Assembly (NCBI RefSeq): GCF_000622325.1
Contig: NZ_JASE01000005.1
Coordinates: 1,860,001 to 1,924,000 of the forward strand
From: Sulfitobacter geojensis
GTDB lineage: Bacteria; Pseudomonadota; Alphaproteobacteria; Rhodobacterales; Rhodobacteraceae
Length of the DNA: 64,000 bases
Reading direction: 5' to 3'
Shown here: positions 37,228 to 45,534 of the stretch, in pieces
Position numbering within the stretch: the stretch's first letter is position 1
How the letters are laid out: every line of letters starts with the position of its first letter
Translations under genes and position numbers: made by a program
The notes under the pieces: model-generated
What the model was told of the DNA's origin: nothing
Seen by the model: only the letters and a program-made list of their open reading frames with translations
The model's database searches: none

Positions 37228-37805
37228 GGCAATAGACACATTCCCTGAGCATTTGGAGACAGGCCTTAACATATATAGTTATTCAGAGGCCAACTAGGCC
37301 AGCTTAGGGTGACGTAATTTAGCAGTGAGTAAGACAAACTGAGGTAGCCTTCGGTACTGCATAGACCTCTCAACGTATCACCTAAAAACCTGTAATTAAT
37401 TCTGCTGTAAGGCCACCCCATACTGGGTCAGGGCGTGACGTGGAGGGGCCACCCTAGCTAAACTCAGTGACGCCCTCCTAGGCCCCTTGAGGGGGCGTCA
37501 GAATCCTTCCTGCAAGATCAGGCTAGGTTAGGTAGGGATTCCATAAGAGGGCGCTGTATGAGTGGTGGAGTGGTGTTTTCGGCTAGCCTCAACAGGTGGC
37601 CACCTATGGTCGCTCCTTTGGACTGATTCAGAGCACAGCCACGATTAGGCGTAACATATTGTAAGGTAAGTATGTTATCGACTATTTTCTTGGTCGAAAT
37701 CCGTGCTTAAGGCATATTCTTGAGCTCAAAAACGTTGGCTGGTCATTCTTCGGCCTCAACATGAGGGAACCAACCGGTCCCAGAATGCTGAAAAGGAAGA
37801 AAACA
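37228..37805. other. Non-coding stretch between response regulator and zinc-ribbon gene
   Basis: 578 bases with no supportable gene. Most of it is array 2 of the repeat family (37255-37645). The remainder up to 37805 holds the likely promoter and the ribosome site of the zinc-ribbon gene; a 73-codon minus frame at 37682-37903 overlaps that gene and is rejected. Confidence 0.6.
37255..37645. repeat. Non-coding repeat family, array 2
   Basis: A diverged copy of the array 1 unit in the same orientation and order. The ATATATAGTTATTCAGAGG motif is at 37270, GACCTCTCAACGTATCACCT at 37363 (compare 35574), ACTGGGTC at 37422 (compare 35632), GCGCTGTATGAGT at 37550 and TTTGGACTGATTCAGAGC at 37617. Sequence differs at many positions but block order and spacing are kept. 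Confidence 0.72.
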
Positions 37806-38408
37806 GTGACAAAAACAAATTCAATTTGCCCTACATGTAAATCCGAGTTCACACCTAGACGTTCAAACCAAAAATATTGCTCAGACAATTGCCGTAAAGC
37901 CAACTATCAACGCAGAGATCGCGCGGTCAATCCGAAGAATTCATGGGGTAGTCCGACAAAGAGGTACGACAATAGAATATTGTTTGATCGCACAATGCTT
38001 ATGACTGAGAAGCTCTACAGCATGAAGCCAAGCGAAAGGCTAGGTTATATAAAGGGCCTTATCGATGAGGCCCGATCTGGAAATAGTGACCTCAGGGAAA
38101 TTTTGACCAACAAGTATATTCTTGGGGCAGGGCCCGAACAGATGCGCTTGTTCTGGCGTCAATGCCGCGCCTACCCAAACATCGTGAAATGTGCAAATAG
38201 CTATTGTAGAAAGTTTTGGAATGCAGGAGTCATTGATGTCGTAAAGGGTATTGCGCCCGAACCAGAAACAGGTGAACTCGTCTTTGAAAGCTACGTAACT
38301 TTGGTGACACCCGTTAGGCATAGCGCAATATTCCTTGGGGCAACACTTGATGGACTCGCTAGCAAACCGTCGTCACCATATATAAAGAAGACTTTGGTTT
38401 TAGCCTAG
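37806..38408 (+). CDS. Zinc-ribbon protein of unknown function
   Basis: About 200 residues from a GTG at 37806 preceded by AAGGAAG; an ATG at 37785 is the alternative. The N-terminal module CPTCKSEFTPRRSNQKYC followed by DNC is a four-cysteine zinc ribbon followed by a basic stretch (RKANYQRRDR), suggesting nucleic-acid binding. The rest is helical and has two more cysteines in CANSYC near 140. I do not recognise the family. It lies between array 2 and the integrase, on the opposite strand to the integrase. Confidence 0.65.
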   Translation: MTKTNSICPTCKSEFTPRRSNQKYCSDNCRKANYQRRDRAVNPKNSWGSPTKRYDNRILFDRTMLMTEKLYSMKPSERLGYIKGLIDEARSGNSDLREILTNKYILGAGPEQMRLFWRQCRAYPNIVKCANSYCRKFWNAGVIDVVKGIAPEPETGELVFESYVTLVTPVRHSAIFLGATLDGLASKPSSPYIKKTLVLA

Positions 38409-38619
38409 GTTTGCATCAATTGGGGAGCCATCCGTAAGTAGCCTTTGAGTGCTACACGCTGTTCTTGGGGGAAACCTTAATGCGGCGAGAACAATGGGAA
38501 GAATGATCATGGCTACCCAGACACATCTACTCAATAAACATCAGCGGTTAGGCTTAACGGTCTTTGGATCGTCCAGTAAACCTATGTTTCCAGATTGAAA
38601 TTATCGCTTTTTATGTGAG

Positions 38620-40026
38620 CTATAAGTGAGGTCCCCAATCTCGCAACACGATCTTTTCCATATGCTCACTCAGAACTGTCAAACTGAAGCCCTTCCCATA
38701 TCCGGCCCCTATTCCGGCGTTGGACCAACCACAGATCGCATTCCTGACCTCTTCAGGTGTCTGCACTTCTCGCAGCCTATCTTGAACACTATGCCGAAAT
38801 GAATGGGTAGCTTTTTGGCTTTTGTCTTCGATGTCTAGCGTTCTCAGCCACTTAGCTAACGTATTTGATGCGTGAGTACCTTTGTTAACCTTAGAAGATT
38901 TGCTTGCATCAATGTATCGGGGAAAGATGTAGCCGTACTCGGAATGAGGTAGAGCCCTTTCTAAAGCCCATAACGACGCCCCTACAAGGGGTACATTCCG
39001 GTTCGAGCCTTTAGTTTTCAGCCCTCTAGCCTCGTTTGGCCTTACCGCTATGTAGGGAACATCGGCATCAAGATACACATCTTCAGTCATGAGGCCCGTT
39101 GCTTCGCTAAGGCGTATGCCACTGTCCGAAAGGAGCGCAATGATCCATTTGATATCATCGTCTTTCGCTAAACACTCTTTCTGAATCATATTCAGTTCAG
39201 ACAATGTGTAGGGAAGGCGGGCTTTGGCATCATCACCGAAGCTAGGTATCTGGATAGCTTGGAATATTTCCCTATCAATCAATGCGTGTTCGCGTGAAAT
39301 CGTCCTAAAGATGGGCCTAATGGAGTTAATGCGACGCTTGATGGTCTCGGTTTTGTTGCCCTTGCTCCTCAGGTGTGTAACGAACTCGTTTGCTGTTTCT
39401 CTGCTATACTGATCAATCGGCAAATCGCTGAATTTCGAAATGAACTCAGACACAACCCTGTTACGGTCCCTGCCAGCACCATGGTCAGGAGATTCGCCCT
39501 TCAGTTCGAGAAATTCTTTCAAAGCTTCTGAGAGAAAGATCGGCTTTTTCTTCCCATAGTACATTTCAGCTGCAAGTTGGTATTCGCTTGGAAGCCTAGC
39601 TCCCCAATCTTTCTGGTTGCCTTCGGGTTCTCTTGCATCGGCTTGATATCGAAGCTCATCAAGAAATTCGTCAGGCTCTAAGTCATGTTTCGCATACGCT
39701 TTGGATTGGTCTGGTTTGAGGCCAAACTTGGACAGTATAGCGAGTGCTACGTTGACGAGATCAGGACCTTCGGCAACTTCACCCGTTCTGAAGCTATGCC
39801 ATAGTGCATCTTGTTCCGTAGCCTTCTTATGGGCCAACCCTGCAGCTTTACCTTCGTCTGTGGTCTGAAGTGAGAAGACCAAATCCTTAGCCTGTTTGCT
39901 TGGATAGTGTCCCAGCACATCTTCTGGAATCCGTCTACGAAAGTACCAGACCTTACTGTTCTTCTTCTTGAAGATGTACTTTGCCAAAACGATTAACGCC
40001 CCTGCCTCAAGCAATACAACGGACAT
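38620..40026 (-). CDS. Tyrosine-type site-specific integrase of the island
   Basis: 468 residues. An N-terminal arm-binding segment (KKKNSKVWYFRRRIPEDV) and a central core-binding helix bundle precede the catalytic domain. Catalytic residues visible: Arg in LLSDSGIRLSEATGL, HSFRHSVQDRL (HxxR box) and a C-terminal Tyr in GAGYGKG. The gene ends the island next to tRNA-Thr, and its start lies 80 bases from the tRNA 3' end. It should catalyse insertion and excision at the 16-bp core. A truncated twin sits at 29060-29392. Confidence 0.93.
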   Translation of the reverse strand: MSVVLLEAGALIVLAKYIFKKKNSKVWYFRRRIPEDVLGHYPSKQAKDLVFSLQTTDEGKAAGLAHKKATEQDALWHSFRTGEVAEGPDLVNVALAILSKFGLKPDQSKAYAKHDLEPDEFLDELRYQADAREPEGNQKDWGARLPSEYQLAAEMYYGKKKPIFLSEALKEFLELKGESPDHGAGRDRNRVVSEFISKFSDLPIDQYSRETANEFVTHLRSKGNKTETIKRRINSIRPIFRTISREHALIDREIFQAIQIPSFGDDAKARLPYTLSELNMIQKECLAKDDDIKWIIALLSDSGIRLSEATGLMTEDVYLDADVPYIAVRPNEARGLKTKGSNRNVPLVGASLWALERALPHSEYGYIFPRYIDASKSSKVNKGTHASNTLAKWLRTLDIEDKSQKATHSFRHSVQDRLREVQTPEEVRNAICGWSNAGIGAGYGKGFSLTVLSEHMEKIVLRDWGPHL

Positions 40027-40121
40027 GTGTGTTACCTTGTGTGGTACCTTGAGGGAAGCACAAAGGTCCTAACCGACTGATAATTATCAACAATTTAGGA
40101 TTTAATGGTGCCCCCACACGG
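39679..40121. repeat. Right copy of the 420/443-bp direct repeat
   Basis: Contains the 5' part of the complete integrase gene, its upstream region and the tRNA 3' end; almost identical to 29056-29475. It carries a 12-base near-duplication (GTTACCTT/GGTACCTT) near 40033-40052 that the left copy lacks. Confidence 0.93.
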
Positions 40122-40181
40122 ACTCGAACCGCGGACCTATTGATTACAAATCAATTGCTCTACCAGCTGAGCTATAGGGGC
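40106..40181 (-). tRNA. tRNA-Thr (anticodon UGU)
   Basis: 76 bases on the minus strand folding into a full cloverleaf: acceptor GCCCCTA paired with TGGGGGC (one G-T), D arm GCTC/GAGC, anticodon stem ATTGA/TCAAT with loop TTTGTAA (anticodon TGT), T arm CGCGG/CCGTG with TTCGAGT, and an encoded CCA end. Its last 16 bases are the attachment core of the island, and integration leaves the gene intact. Confidence 0.96.
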
Positions 40182-40405
40182 AGGCGTCCTGAGGACGTCT
40201 CGACCTTCCGACTGACTTGCATCCGCCTAAGGTGTGCGCGTTCTTTAGTAGATCATGTTTTGGGATGCAAGCACTCTAAGCACCAAAAATGCATCATTTT
40301 TTCATTCGGATTTTTGCGCAGCGTCGAATGCGATTTAGATGTTTTACACGAGCACCCCGAGCCTGTATCCAAAGCACCATCCCAACACGTACCGAGACTG
40401 GATTT

Positions 40406-41281
40406 ATGCAGCTGGTTTTACAGACAGGCGCTCACTTTACCGAGCAGGAAAGACTGATCAAATCGGTCTTGCGCAACAAGGAATCTTTTGCCCAACGGGG
40501 CATTGTTGTGCCGGGGCCAAACAGCTATCGCGGGTTGGTGCGCGAGACGTTGAATGCCATGCGCAAAACACCGGCGTCCCCGCAAGCCCGCGAGGTTTTG
40601 CTGGATGTCATGCTGGATGGAACACCTGCCGAGCGGTTGATCCTGTCGGATGCAAATTTCTTTCGTACCGCAGGCACGGCGATTCAGGAGGGGATTCTTT
40701 ATCCTGCCGCAGCAGGGCGCATGGCGCATATGGCCGCGCTTTTTCCCGACGACGAGGTCGAAATTTTTCTGGCGATGCGTAATCCGGCCACCTTTATTCC
40801 AATCGTTTATGGCACGGCCATTGATCAATCGGATGATGCCTTTTGGGGGGGACGCAATCCACAGGATTTGCGCTGGTCCGATACCATCGCCGATATCCGC
40901 GAGGCGGCGCCAAATGTGCCGATCACCGTTTGGTGCAGCGAGGACACGCCGGTCATCTGGTCGCAAATCATTCGCGAACTGGGCGGGTTAGAACCTCACG
41001 AAAAGATCGCCGGTGGTTTTGATCTTTTGGCGAGCATCATGTCCAAGGAGGGGATGGAGCGGCTACGCAGCTATATGCACCTGCATCAGGATATTAGCGA
41101 AATCCAGAAACGCCGGGTGATTACGGCCTTCCTCGATAAGTTCGCACTTGAAGACGAGATCGAGGAAGAACTCGACATGCCGGACTGGACCGATGAACTC
41201 GTGGACGAGCTGACCGATCTTTATGACGAAGATATGCTGACGGTCCAGCAGCTCGACGGGGTGCGGATGATCGCCCCTTAA
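40406..41281 (+). CDS. Conserved hypothetical protein of the Roseobacter group
   Basis: About 291 residues from the ATG at 40406; the frame is open further upstream but those codons lie in tRNA-flanking DNA. The sequence is soluble, has no signal peptide, and ends in a very acidic tail (EDEIEEELDMPDWTDELVDELTDLYDED). The segment VEIFLAMRNPATFIP and LILSDANFF resemble parts of sulfotransferase-like folds, but no PAPS motif is clear. I do not assign a function. It is convergent with the galactosidase gene. Confidence 0.7.
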   Translation: MQLVLQTGAHFTEQERLIKSVLRNKESFAQRGIVVPGPNSYRGLVRETLNAMRKTPASPQAREVLLDVMLDGTPAERLILSDANFFRTAGTAIQEGILYPAAAGRMAHMAALFPDDEVEIFLAMRNPATFIPIVYGTAIDQSDDAFWGGRNPQDLRWSDTIADIREAAPNVPITVWCSEDTPVIWSQIIRELGGLEPHEKIAGGFDLLASIMSKEGMERLRSYMHLHQDISEIQKRRVITAFLDKFALEDEIEEELDMPDWTDELVDELTDLYDEDMLTVQQLDGVRMIAP

Positions 41282-41292
41282 CCGGTTCGGGT

Positions 41293-43200
41293 TTACGCGT
41301 CTAACGGCCACCATGCGACACCGGCAGCGGGGATTTTCTGACCGTTCCAGTCTTGCGCTTTGGGGGCATAGTTGAACGCAAAACGATGCGTTGCCGTATC
41401 GCGCAGCCGCAACCCGTGCGGCAGGCGGGACCGTGCGATATTCGCACAGATCAGGTCCACAAGCCTGTCCCACAGGGCCGTATCGGGCCAGCCCGCCAAA
41501 TAATGCAGCGTGCCATTTGTCACGAGCAGTTTTGCGCCATCCTCACCAGTGATCACAGCGGGTGCGCTACCCTCAAGGGTCTCCACCCAATGCAGCACGG
41601 CACCGCCGCCCGCGACGCGGCGCGTTGTGGCAGGCGGCAGGCTTTCGACCCGCGTAACAGCGATGTCGAGATCCGGCAGGTTGGGGCCAAGCGGCAAGGC
41701 CGTCGAAAGTTCGGATGTCATCAGATTGCTGCGTGGTCCGATCAGGCAGGGAATCTGTGTCGTGGCAAGGGCCGCCAACAGCGGGGCGGACAAGGTAGCC
41801 AATCCGGGCGCGAAAACCGCCTTGTAACCTGCCAAATCGTCGCCTGTTGCATCAGGCGGCAGGATATCGACCGACAGGCCCTGACGGCGTAGCGCCTTGT
41901 AAGCATCAAAAACCAAACGAAAATAATCGAAATCAGCGCCCTGCGGCAGAACCTTCCACGCCCAATCGGAGGCGTAATCAAACACCAGTGCAACCGGTGC
42001 CTGTGCATGCGCGACATCGGGCATCCGTCTGAGTTCCTCTGCCACAGCAGCGGCTTCACCAAGCCCCGCGGCGGGCTGGTCATCGGGGCGCATCAATCCG
42101 GCGTGCATCTGTTCCTGCGCAAACGGGGCCTGACGCCAGCGGAAATAGCTGACCACCTCGGCCCCATGTGCAAAGGCTTCCCACGACCACAGGCGCACCA
42201 TGCCGGGCAGGGGGGCGGGGTTATAGGGGGCCCAGTTCACCGGACCGGGTTGCTGTTCCATCACCCACCAGCGACCCTTGTTCATCGCGCGGTACAGATC
42301 GTGGTGAAAGGCCTGCATGTCGGGATCACCCTGTTGCAGGTACTGCGCCTTATGCGCGGCGTCCCCTTCCAACCTGTCTGATAGAAAGCCGATGGGATAG
42401 CTGTCCCATGACGCGATATCCAGATCGCGCGCGACGGCAAAATGGTCGAATTCAAGAACGCGGCCCATGTAGTTGTGAATGAGCGGCGCGTCAGTCAACG
42501 GGCGCAGCGCGGCCACCTGTGCGGCATTCCAGTCGACCACCTGATCGCTGGCAAATCGGCGAAACGCCATTTCATGCGCAGGGTTGGCTTGGGTCACCGT
42601 AAGGTTGGGCAGGTCGATCTGATCGAAATCATCATATTCCATCGACCAGAAAACATTACCCCACGCCCGATTAAGCGCACCAACGCTTTGATAGTGTTGG
42701 GCAAGCCAGTCGCGAAATGCGTGCCGCGCGGCGTCAGAATAGCTGAGGACGGTATCATGACAGCCGTATTCATTGTCGATTTGCCACGCCGCAATGCGTG
42801 TATCGCGGCCATAGCGTTTGCCCAAAACGGTCGCCATTTGCGCCGCTGCCTGCCGGTATCCGGCGTGGCTGTGACAGTAGTGCCGGCGCGACCCGAATTT
42901 GCGAGGCTGACCTGCGGCATCAAGCGCCAGCATATCGGGGAAGCGGTCCAGCATCCAGCGCGGCGGCGTGGCCGACGGCGTGCCGAGCACGATCTTCAAT
43001 CCCGCCTGCGCAAGCGTTTCTATCGCAAGATCCAGCCAGTCGAAATCAAACGCGCCAGCCTGCGGTTCCAGCCGCGACCACGCGAATTCACCGATCCGCA
43101 CCCATGTGATACCCGCCGCGACCATGCGCGCGGCATCCTGCGCCCAGTCTTCTTGCGGCCAGTGTTCGGGGTAATAGCAAACGCCAAGTGTCCGTTTCAC
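41293..43200 (-). CDS. Beta-galactosidase (GH42)
   Basis: 635 residues, full-length GH42. The start YYPEHWP is typical. The acid/base is E144 in AWQIDNEYGCH and the nucleophile is E315 in WWVMEQQPGPVNW. The catalytic barrel (about 1-385) is followed by a trimerisation domain with a flavodoxin-like fold and a beta domain. No signal peptide, so it acts on imported galactosides in the cytoplasm. It overlaps the lactonase gene by 4 bases and is last in the galactoside operon. Confidence 0.93.
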   Translation of the reverse strand: MKRTLGVCYYPEHWPQEDWAQDAARMVAAGITWVRIGEFAWSRLEPQAGAFDFDWLDLAIETLAQAGLKIVLGTPSATPPRWMLDRFPDMLALDAAGQPRKFGSRRHYCHSHAGYRQAAAQMATVLGKRYGRDTRIAAWQIDNEYGCHDTVLSYSDAARHAFRDWLAQHYQSVGALNRAWGNVFWSMEYDDFDQIDLPNLTVTQANPAHEMAFRRFASDQVVDWNAAQVAALRPLTDAPLIHNYMGRVLEFDHFAVARDLDIASWDSYPIGFLSDRLEGDAAHKAQYLQQGDPDMQAFHHDLYRAMNKGRWWVMEQQPGPVNWAPYNPAPLPGMVRLWSWEAFAHGAEVVSYFRWRQAPFAQEQMHAGLMRPDDQPAAGLGEAAAVAEELRRMPDVAHAQAPVALVFDYASDWAWKVLPQGADFDYFRLVFDAYKALRRQGLSVDILPPDATGDDLAGYKAVFAPGLATLSAPLLAALATTQIPCLIGPRSNLMTSELSTALPLGPNLPDLDIAVTRVESLPPATTRRVAGGGAVLHWVETLEGSAPAVITGEDGAKLLVTNGTLHYLAGWPDTALWDRLVDLICANIARSRLPHGLRLRDTATHRFAFNYAPKAQDWNGQKIPAAGVAWWPLDA

Positions 43201-44039
43201 AGGATCACTTTCGGCTCTGGCAGACCTTGGGCCATATCTGCGAAAAGATATGTCGCACCGTTCACTGCATCTTGGGGCAGACCTTCATCGGCGGAGGTCA
43301 CATAAAGATCGCGCAGGTCTTCGCCGCCAAAGGCAGGGCAGGTGGGTTGACGGGCTGGCACATCCAGGCGGCGCTGTTCTGTCCCGTCGTGGCCAAAGGC
43401 GATGACGCAAGAGCTGCCCCAGATTGCAACCCAAAGCGTACCATCGGCATCTGTCACCGCACCGTCAGGGTTCAACCCTTTGGCACTAAGATCGATAAAC
43501 ACTTCTGGCGCACCGACAGGCCAGCCGTCACCGGCGTTCAATGGCTGGCGCATTATCTTTTGTGTGACGGTATCGGTGTAATAGGCACAGCTTCGATCAG
43601 GGGCAAAGCAGATGGCGTTGGTGATTGTGATATCGCTGACCAGCTTGCGCAGTTCCCCGCGGTAATAGCGGTAAATCGCGCCTGCCTGCTTTTGCGCTTC
43701 TTTGCCCATGGTGCCAATCCAGAAGCCGCCCCAAGGGTCGGCGCGCCCGTCATTGGATCGGGTGACCGGATTGTCAGCTTCCAATGCGCAAATCTGGGTT
43801 TTGTCGCCCGACGGAATGTCAAACCGCCACAGCGCCGTTTCCGAAGCCAACACCAGCGTGTCTTTATCCACCCAGCCCGCCGCAGAGAAATGCGCATCGA
43901 AATCCCACGAATTGACCGTATCACCTTGACGTGAAAACAGGCGTTTTCCCAGAATATCAAACCAGAACAGCGTGTTGCGTTCAGGATGCCACAGCGGCCC
44001 TTCACCCAAGGTACACGCGTGAGGATCGAAAACACTCAT
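43197..44039 (-). CDS. SMP-30/gluconolactonase family sugar lactonase
   Basis: 280 residues forming a six-bladed propeller: LGEGPLWHPE near 12-21 with the metal-binding Glu14, RSNDGRADPWGGFWIGTMG near 92-110, LNPDGAVTDADGTLWVAIWG near 190-209. It overlaps both neighbours by ATGA. In this operon its expected job is opening galactono-lactone produced by the SDR dehydrogenase to galactonate. Confidence 0.9.
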   Translation of the reverse strand: MSVFDPHACTLGEGPLWHPERNTLFWFDILGKRLFSRQGDTVNSWDFDAHFSAAGWVDKDTLVLASETALWRFDIPSGDKTQICALEADNPVTRSNDGRADPWGGFWIGTMGKEAQKQAGAIYRYYRGELRKLVSDITITNAICFAPDRSCAYYTDTVTQKIMRQPLNAGDGWPVGAPEVFIDLSAKGLNPDGAVTDADGTLWVAIWGSSCVIAFGHDGTEQRRLDVPARQPTCPAFGGEDLRDLYVTSADEGLPQDAVNGATYLFADMAQGLPEPKVIL

Positions 44040-44641
44040 GCGGTGGCGTCCTGATATGCCGCGACAATCGCGCGTGCGCGCGTGCCGACTTCTGCCGCGC
44101 TGAACCCCGGTTTATAAAGCGCCGAACCAAGGCCGAAACCATCCGCAGATGCCGCGATCCAGTCGCCGAAATTCTCGGGGCCCGCACCGCCCACTGCATA
44201 GACCAAAGTGCCGGTAGGCAAGATTGCGCGCATCGCGGAAAGGCCGGATGTGCCAGCCATCGCACCGGGGAAAAGTTTCAGCCCGTCCGCCCCGGCATCA
44301 AGCGCTGCGAAAGCTTCGGTCGGGGTGAAAATGCCTGGCCAGCTTTGCAGACCGCGCGCTTTGCTCGCTTGGATCACGTCGACATTGCAATTGGGGGACA
44401 CGATGATCTGCCCCCCGGCCTGCGCCACCGCGTTTACGTGCTCGACCGATAAAACCGTGCCTGCGCCGACTGTGGCAGCGTCGCCCAGATGGCGGGCCAG
44501 CGCCGTTATGCTTTGCAACGGGTCGGGGGAGTTCAGCGGCACTTCGATCGTGGTGATGCCAGCGTCGATCAAAGCTTCGCCAATGGCGGGCGCTTCGGCG
44601 GGGGTTACACCGCGCAGGATGGCGATCAGGGGCAGGGTCAT
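44036..44641 (-). CDS. dgoA: 2-dehydro-3-deoxy-6-phosphogalactonate aldolase
   Basis: 201 residues from the ATG at 44641, which has AAGGA upstream and overlaps the dgoK stop by ATGA. KDPG/KDPGal aldolase fold with E33 in IEVPLNSPDP and the Schiff-base lysine K122 in GLKLFPG. The LNSPDP signature and adjacency to dgoK favour the phosphogalactonate enzyme over the gluconate one. It cleaves KDPGal to pyruvate and glyceraldehyde-3-phosphate. Confidence 0.9.
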   Translation of the reverse strand: MTLPLIAILRGVTPAEAPAIGEALIDAGITTIEVPLNSPDPLQSITALARHLGDAATVGAGTVLSVEHVNAVAQAGGQIIVSPNCNVDVIQASKARGLQSWPGIFTPTEAFAALDAGADGLKLFPGAMAGTSGLSAMRAILPTGTLVYAVGGAGPENFGDWIAASADGFGLGSALYKPGFSAAEVGTRARAIVAAYQDATA

Positions 44642-45534
44642 AGGGTGTCCTTCCAACGGCGATAGGCGGCGGTAAGCCCCGCCAGTGTCATGCGTTCGGC
44701 GTCCGCGATGGTGGCAGACGCGCCTTGGGTTTGCAGGGCGCGGGCATAGGGGGTTGCGGTGCCATCCGCACCGATGATGGCGATGTTCGTGCCAAGCCAG
44801 TAGGGGCGGGCGGCGGCCAGTTCGGCCCCGATCAACAACCCCGACAACCGCGCCCGTCCGACGTCGGCGGTGGCACCCTCCAGCAGATCATCGGCACGGA
44901 TCGCAAACAGGCGGGCGGCGAGTTTTTCGGGTTTGCTCAGGGCGTCTTCGATGGTGACATCAAAAGTGGCCTGATCCCAATGTTCGGCGTTGACCGAGTG
45001 GCGCAGCACCGATTGTCTTGAAAGAAGCGCAAATAATTCGCCGCTCATGTAGGTTTGGAAACTGATCACCTCGCCGGCTGAAATCTGGACCCATTTCGTA
45101 TGGGTGCCGGGCAGGCATATCACCCCGTCCCAATCAGGGTTCAGCGCAAGGAAACCGGCAATCTGGGTTTCTTCGCCGCGCATCACGTCCGACGGTGTGG
45201 ATTGGCGCAGACCTGCGATCACCTGAACATTGAAGCGATCGGAGGGGGCGCGCACCGTACTTTGCGCCAGGGGGGCACAGGGCACGACGTTATAAGGGGC
45301 CTCGACCCAGCCCTGACGCGACCCGACCATGCCGCAGGCGATGACCGGTGTCTGTGCCGGCACGTCCCAAACGTCAACCAACGCGGCGAGCGCAGGTTCG
45401 AACCCGTCACGCGCTAGCCCGCCCATGCCATCGGAGGAGGACACATTGGCTGCGGCGCGCCCGTCCTTCATGGCCCAAGCCCGCAGGTTGCTGGTGCCCC
45501 AATCCAGCGCGATCCAATCCGGTGTCACGCTCAT
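44638..45534 (-). CDS. dgoK: 2-dehydro-3-deoxygalactonokinase
   Basis: 298 residues from the ATG at 45534, which overlaps the SDR stop. Sugar-kinase fold with ALDWGTSNLRAWAM near 9-22 (phosphate-binding), GMVGSRQGWVEAPY near 70-83, and LPGTHTKWVQI near 143. It phosphorylates 2-keto-3-deoxygalactonate for DgoA. All junctions in this part of the operon are 4-base overlaps. Confidence 0.92.
   Translation of the reverse strand: MSVTPDWIALDWGTSNLRAWAMKDGRAAANVSSSDGMGGLARDGFEPALAALVDVWDVPAQTPVIACGMVGSRQGWVEAPYNVVPCAPLAQSTVRAPSDRFNVQVIAGLRQSTPSDVMRGEETQIAGFLALNPDWDGVICLPGTHTKWVQISAGEVISFQTYMSGELFALLSRQSVLRHSVNAEHWDQATFDVTIEDALSKPEKLAARLFAIRADDLLEGATADVGRARLSGLLIGAELAAARPYWLGTNIAIIGADGTATPYARALQTQGASATIADAERMTLAGLTAAYRRWKDTL

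Larger units (their letters stand above)
29476..40121. mobile_element. 10.6-kb genomic island integrated at tRNA-Thr(UGU)
   Basis: The island is bounded by the tRNA 3' end (40106-40121) and its copy at 29460-29475. A complete tyrosine integrase lies directly at the tRNA side and a serine recombinase at the other end. The DNA is visibly more AT-rich than the flanks, with unusual start codons. Cargo in order: serine recombinase, exonuclease-BRCT, HerA, SIR2, repeats, lytic transglycosylase, response regulator, repeats, zinc-ribbon protein, integrase. No conjugation or phage structural genes are present. Confidence 0.85.

Noticed and set aside
35240..37645. Integron-like cassette array
   Set aside because: The repeat blocks are long (about 435 bp), lack attC-type core sites, and no integron integrase is present.
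29476..40121. Prophage
   Set aside because: No capsid, tail, terminase or lysis module; a single transglycosylase is not enough.
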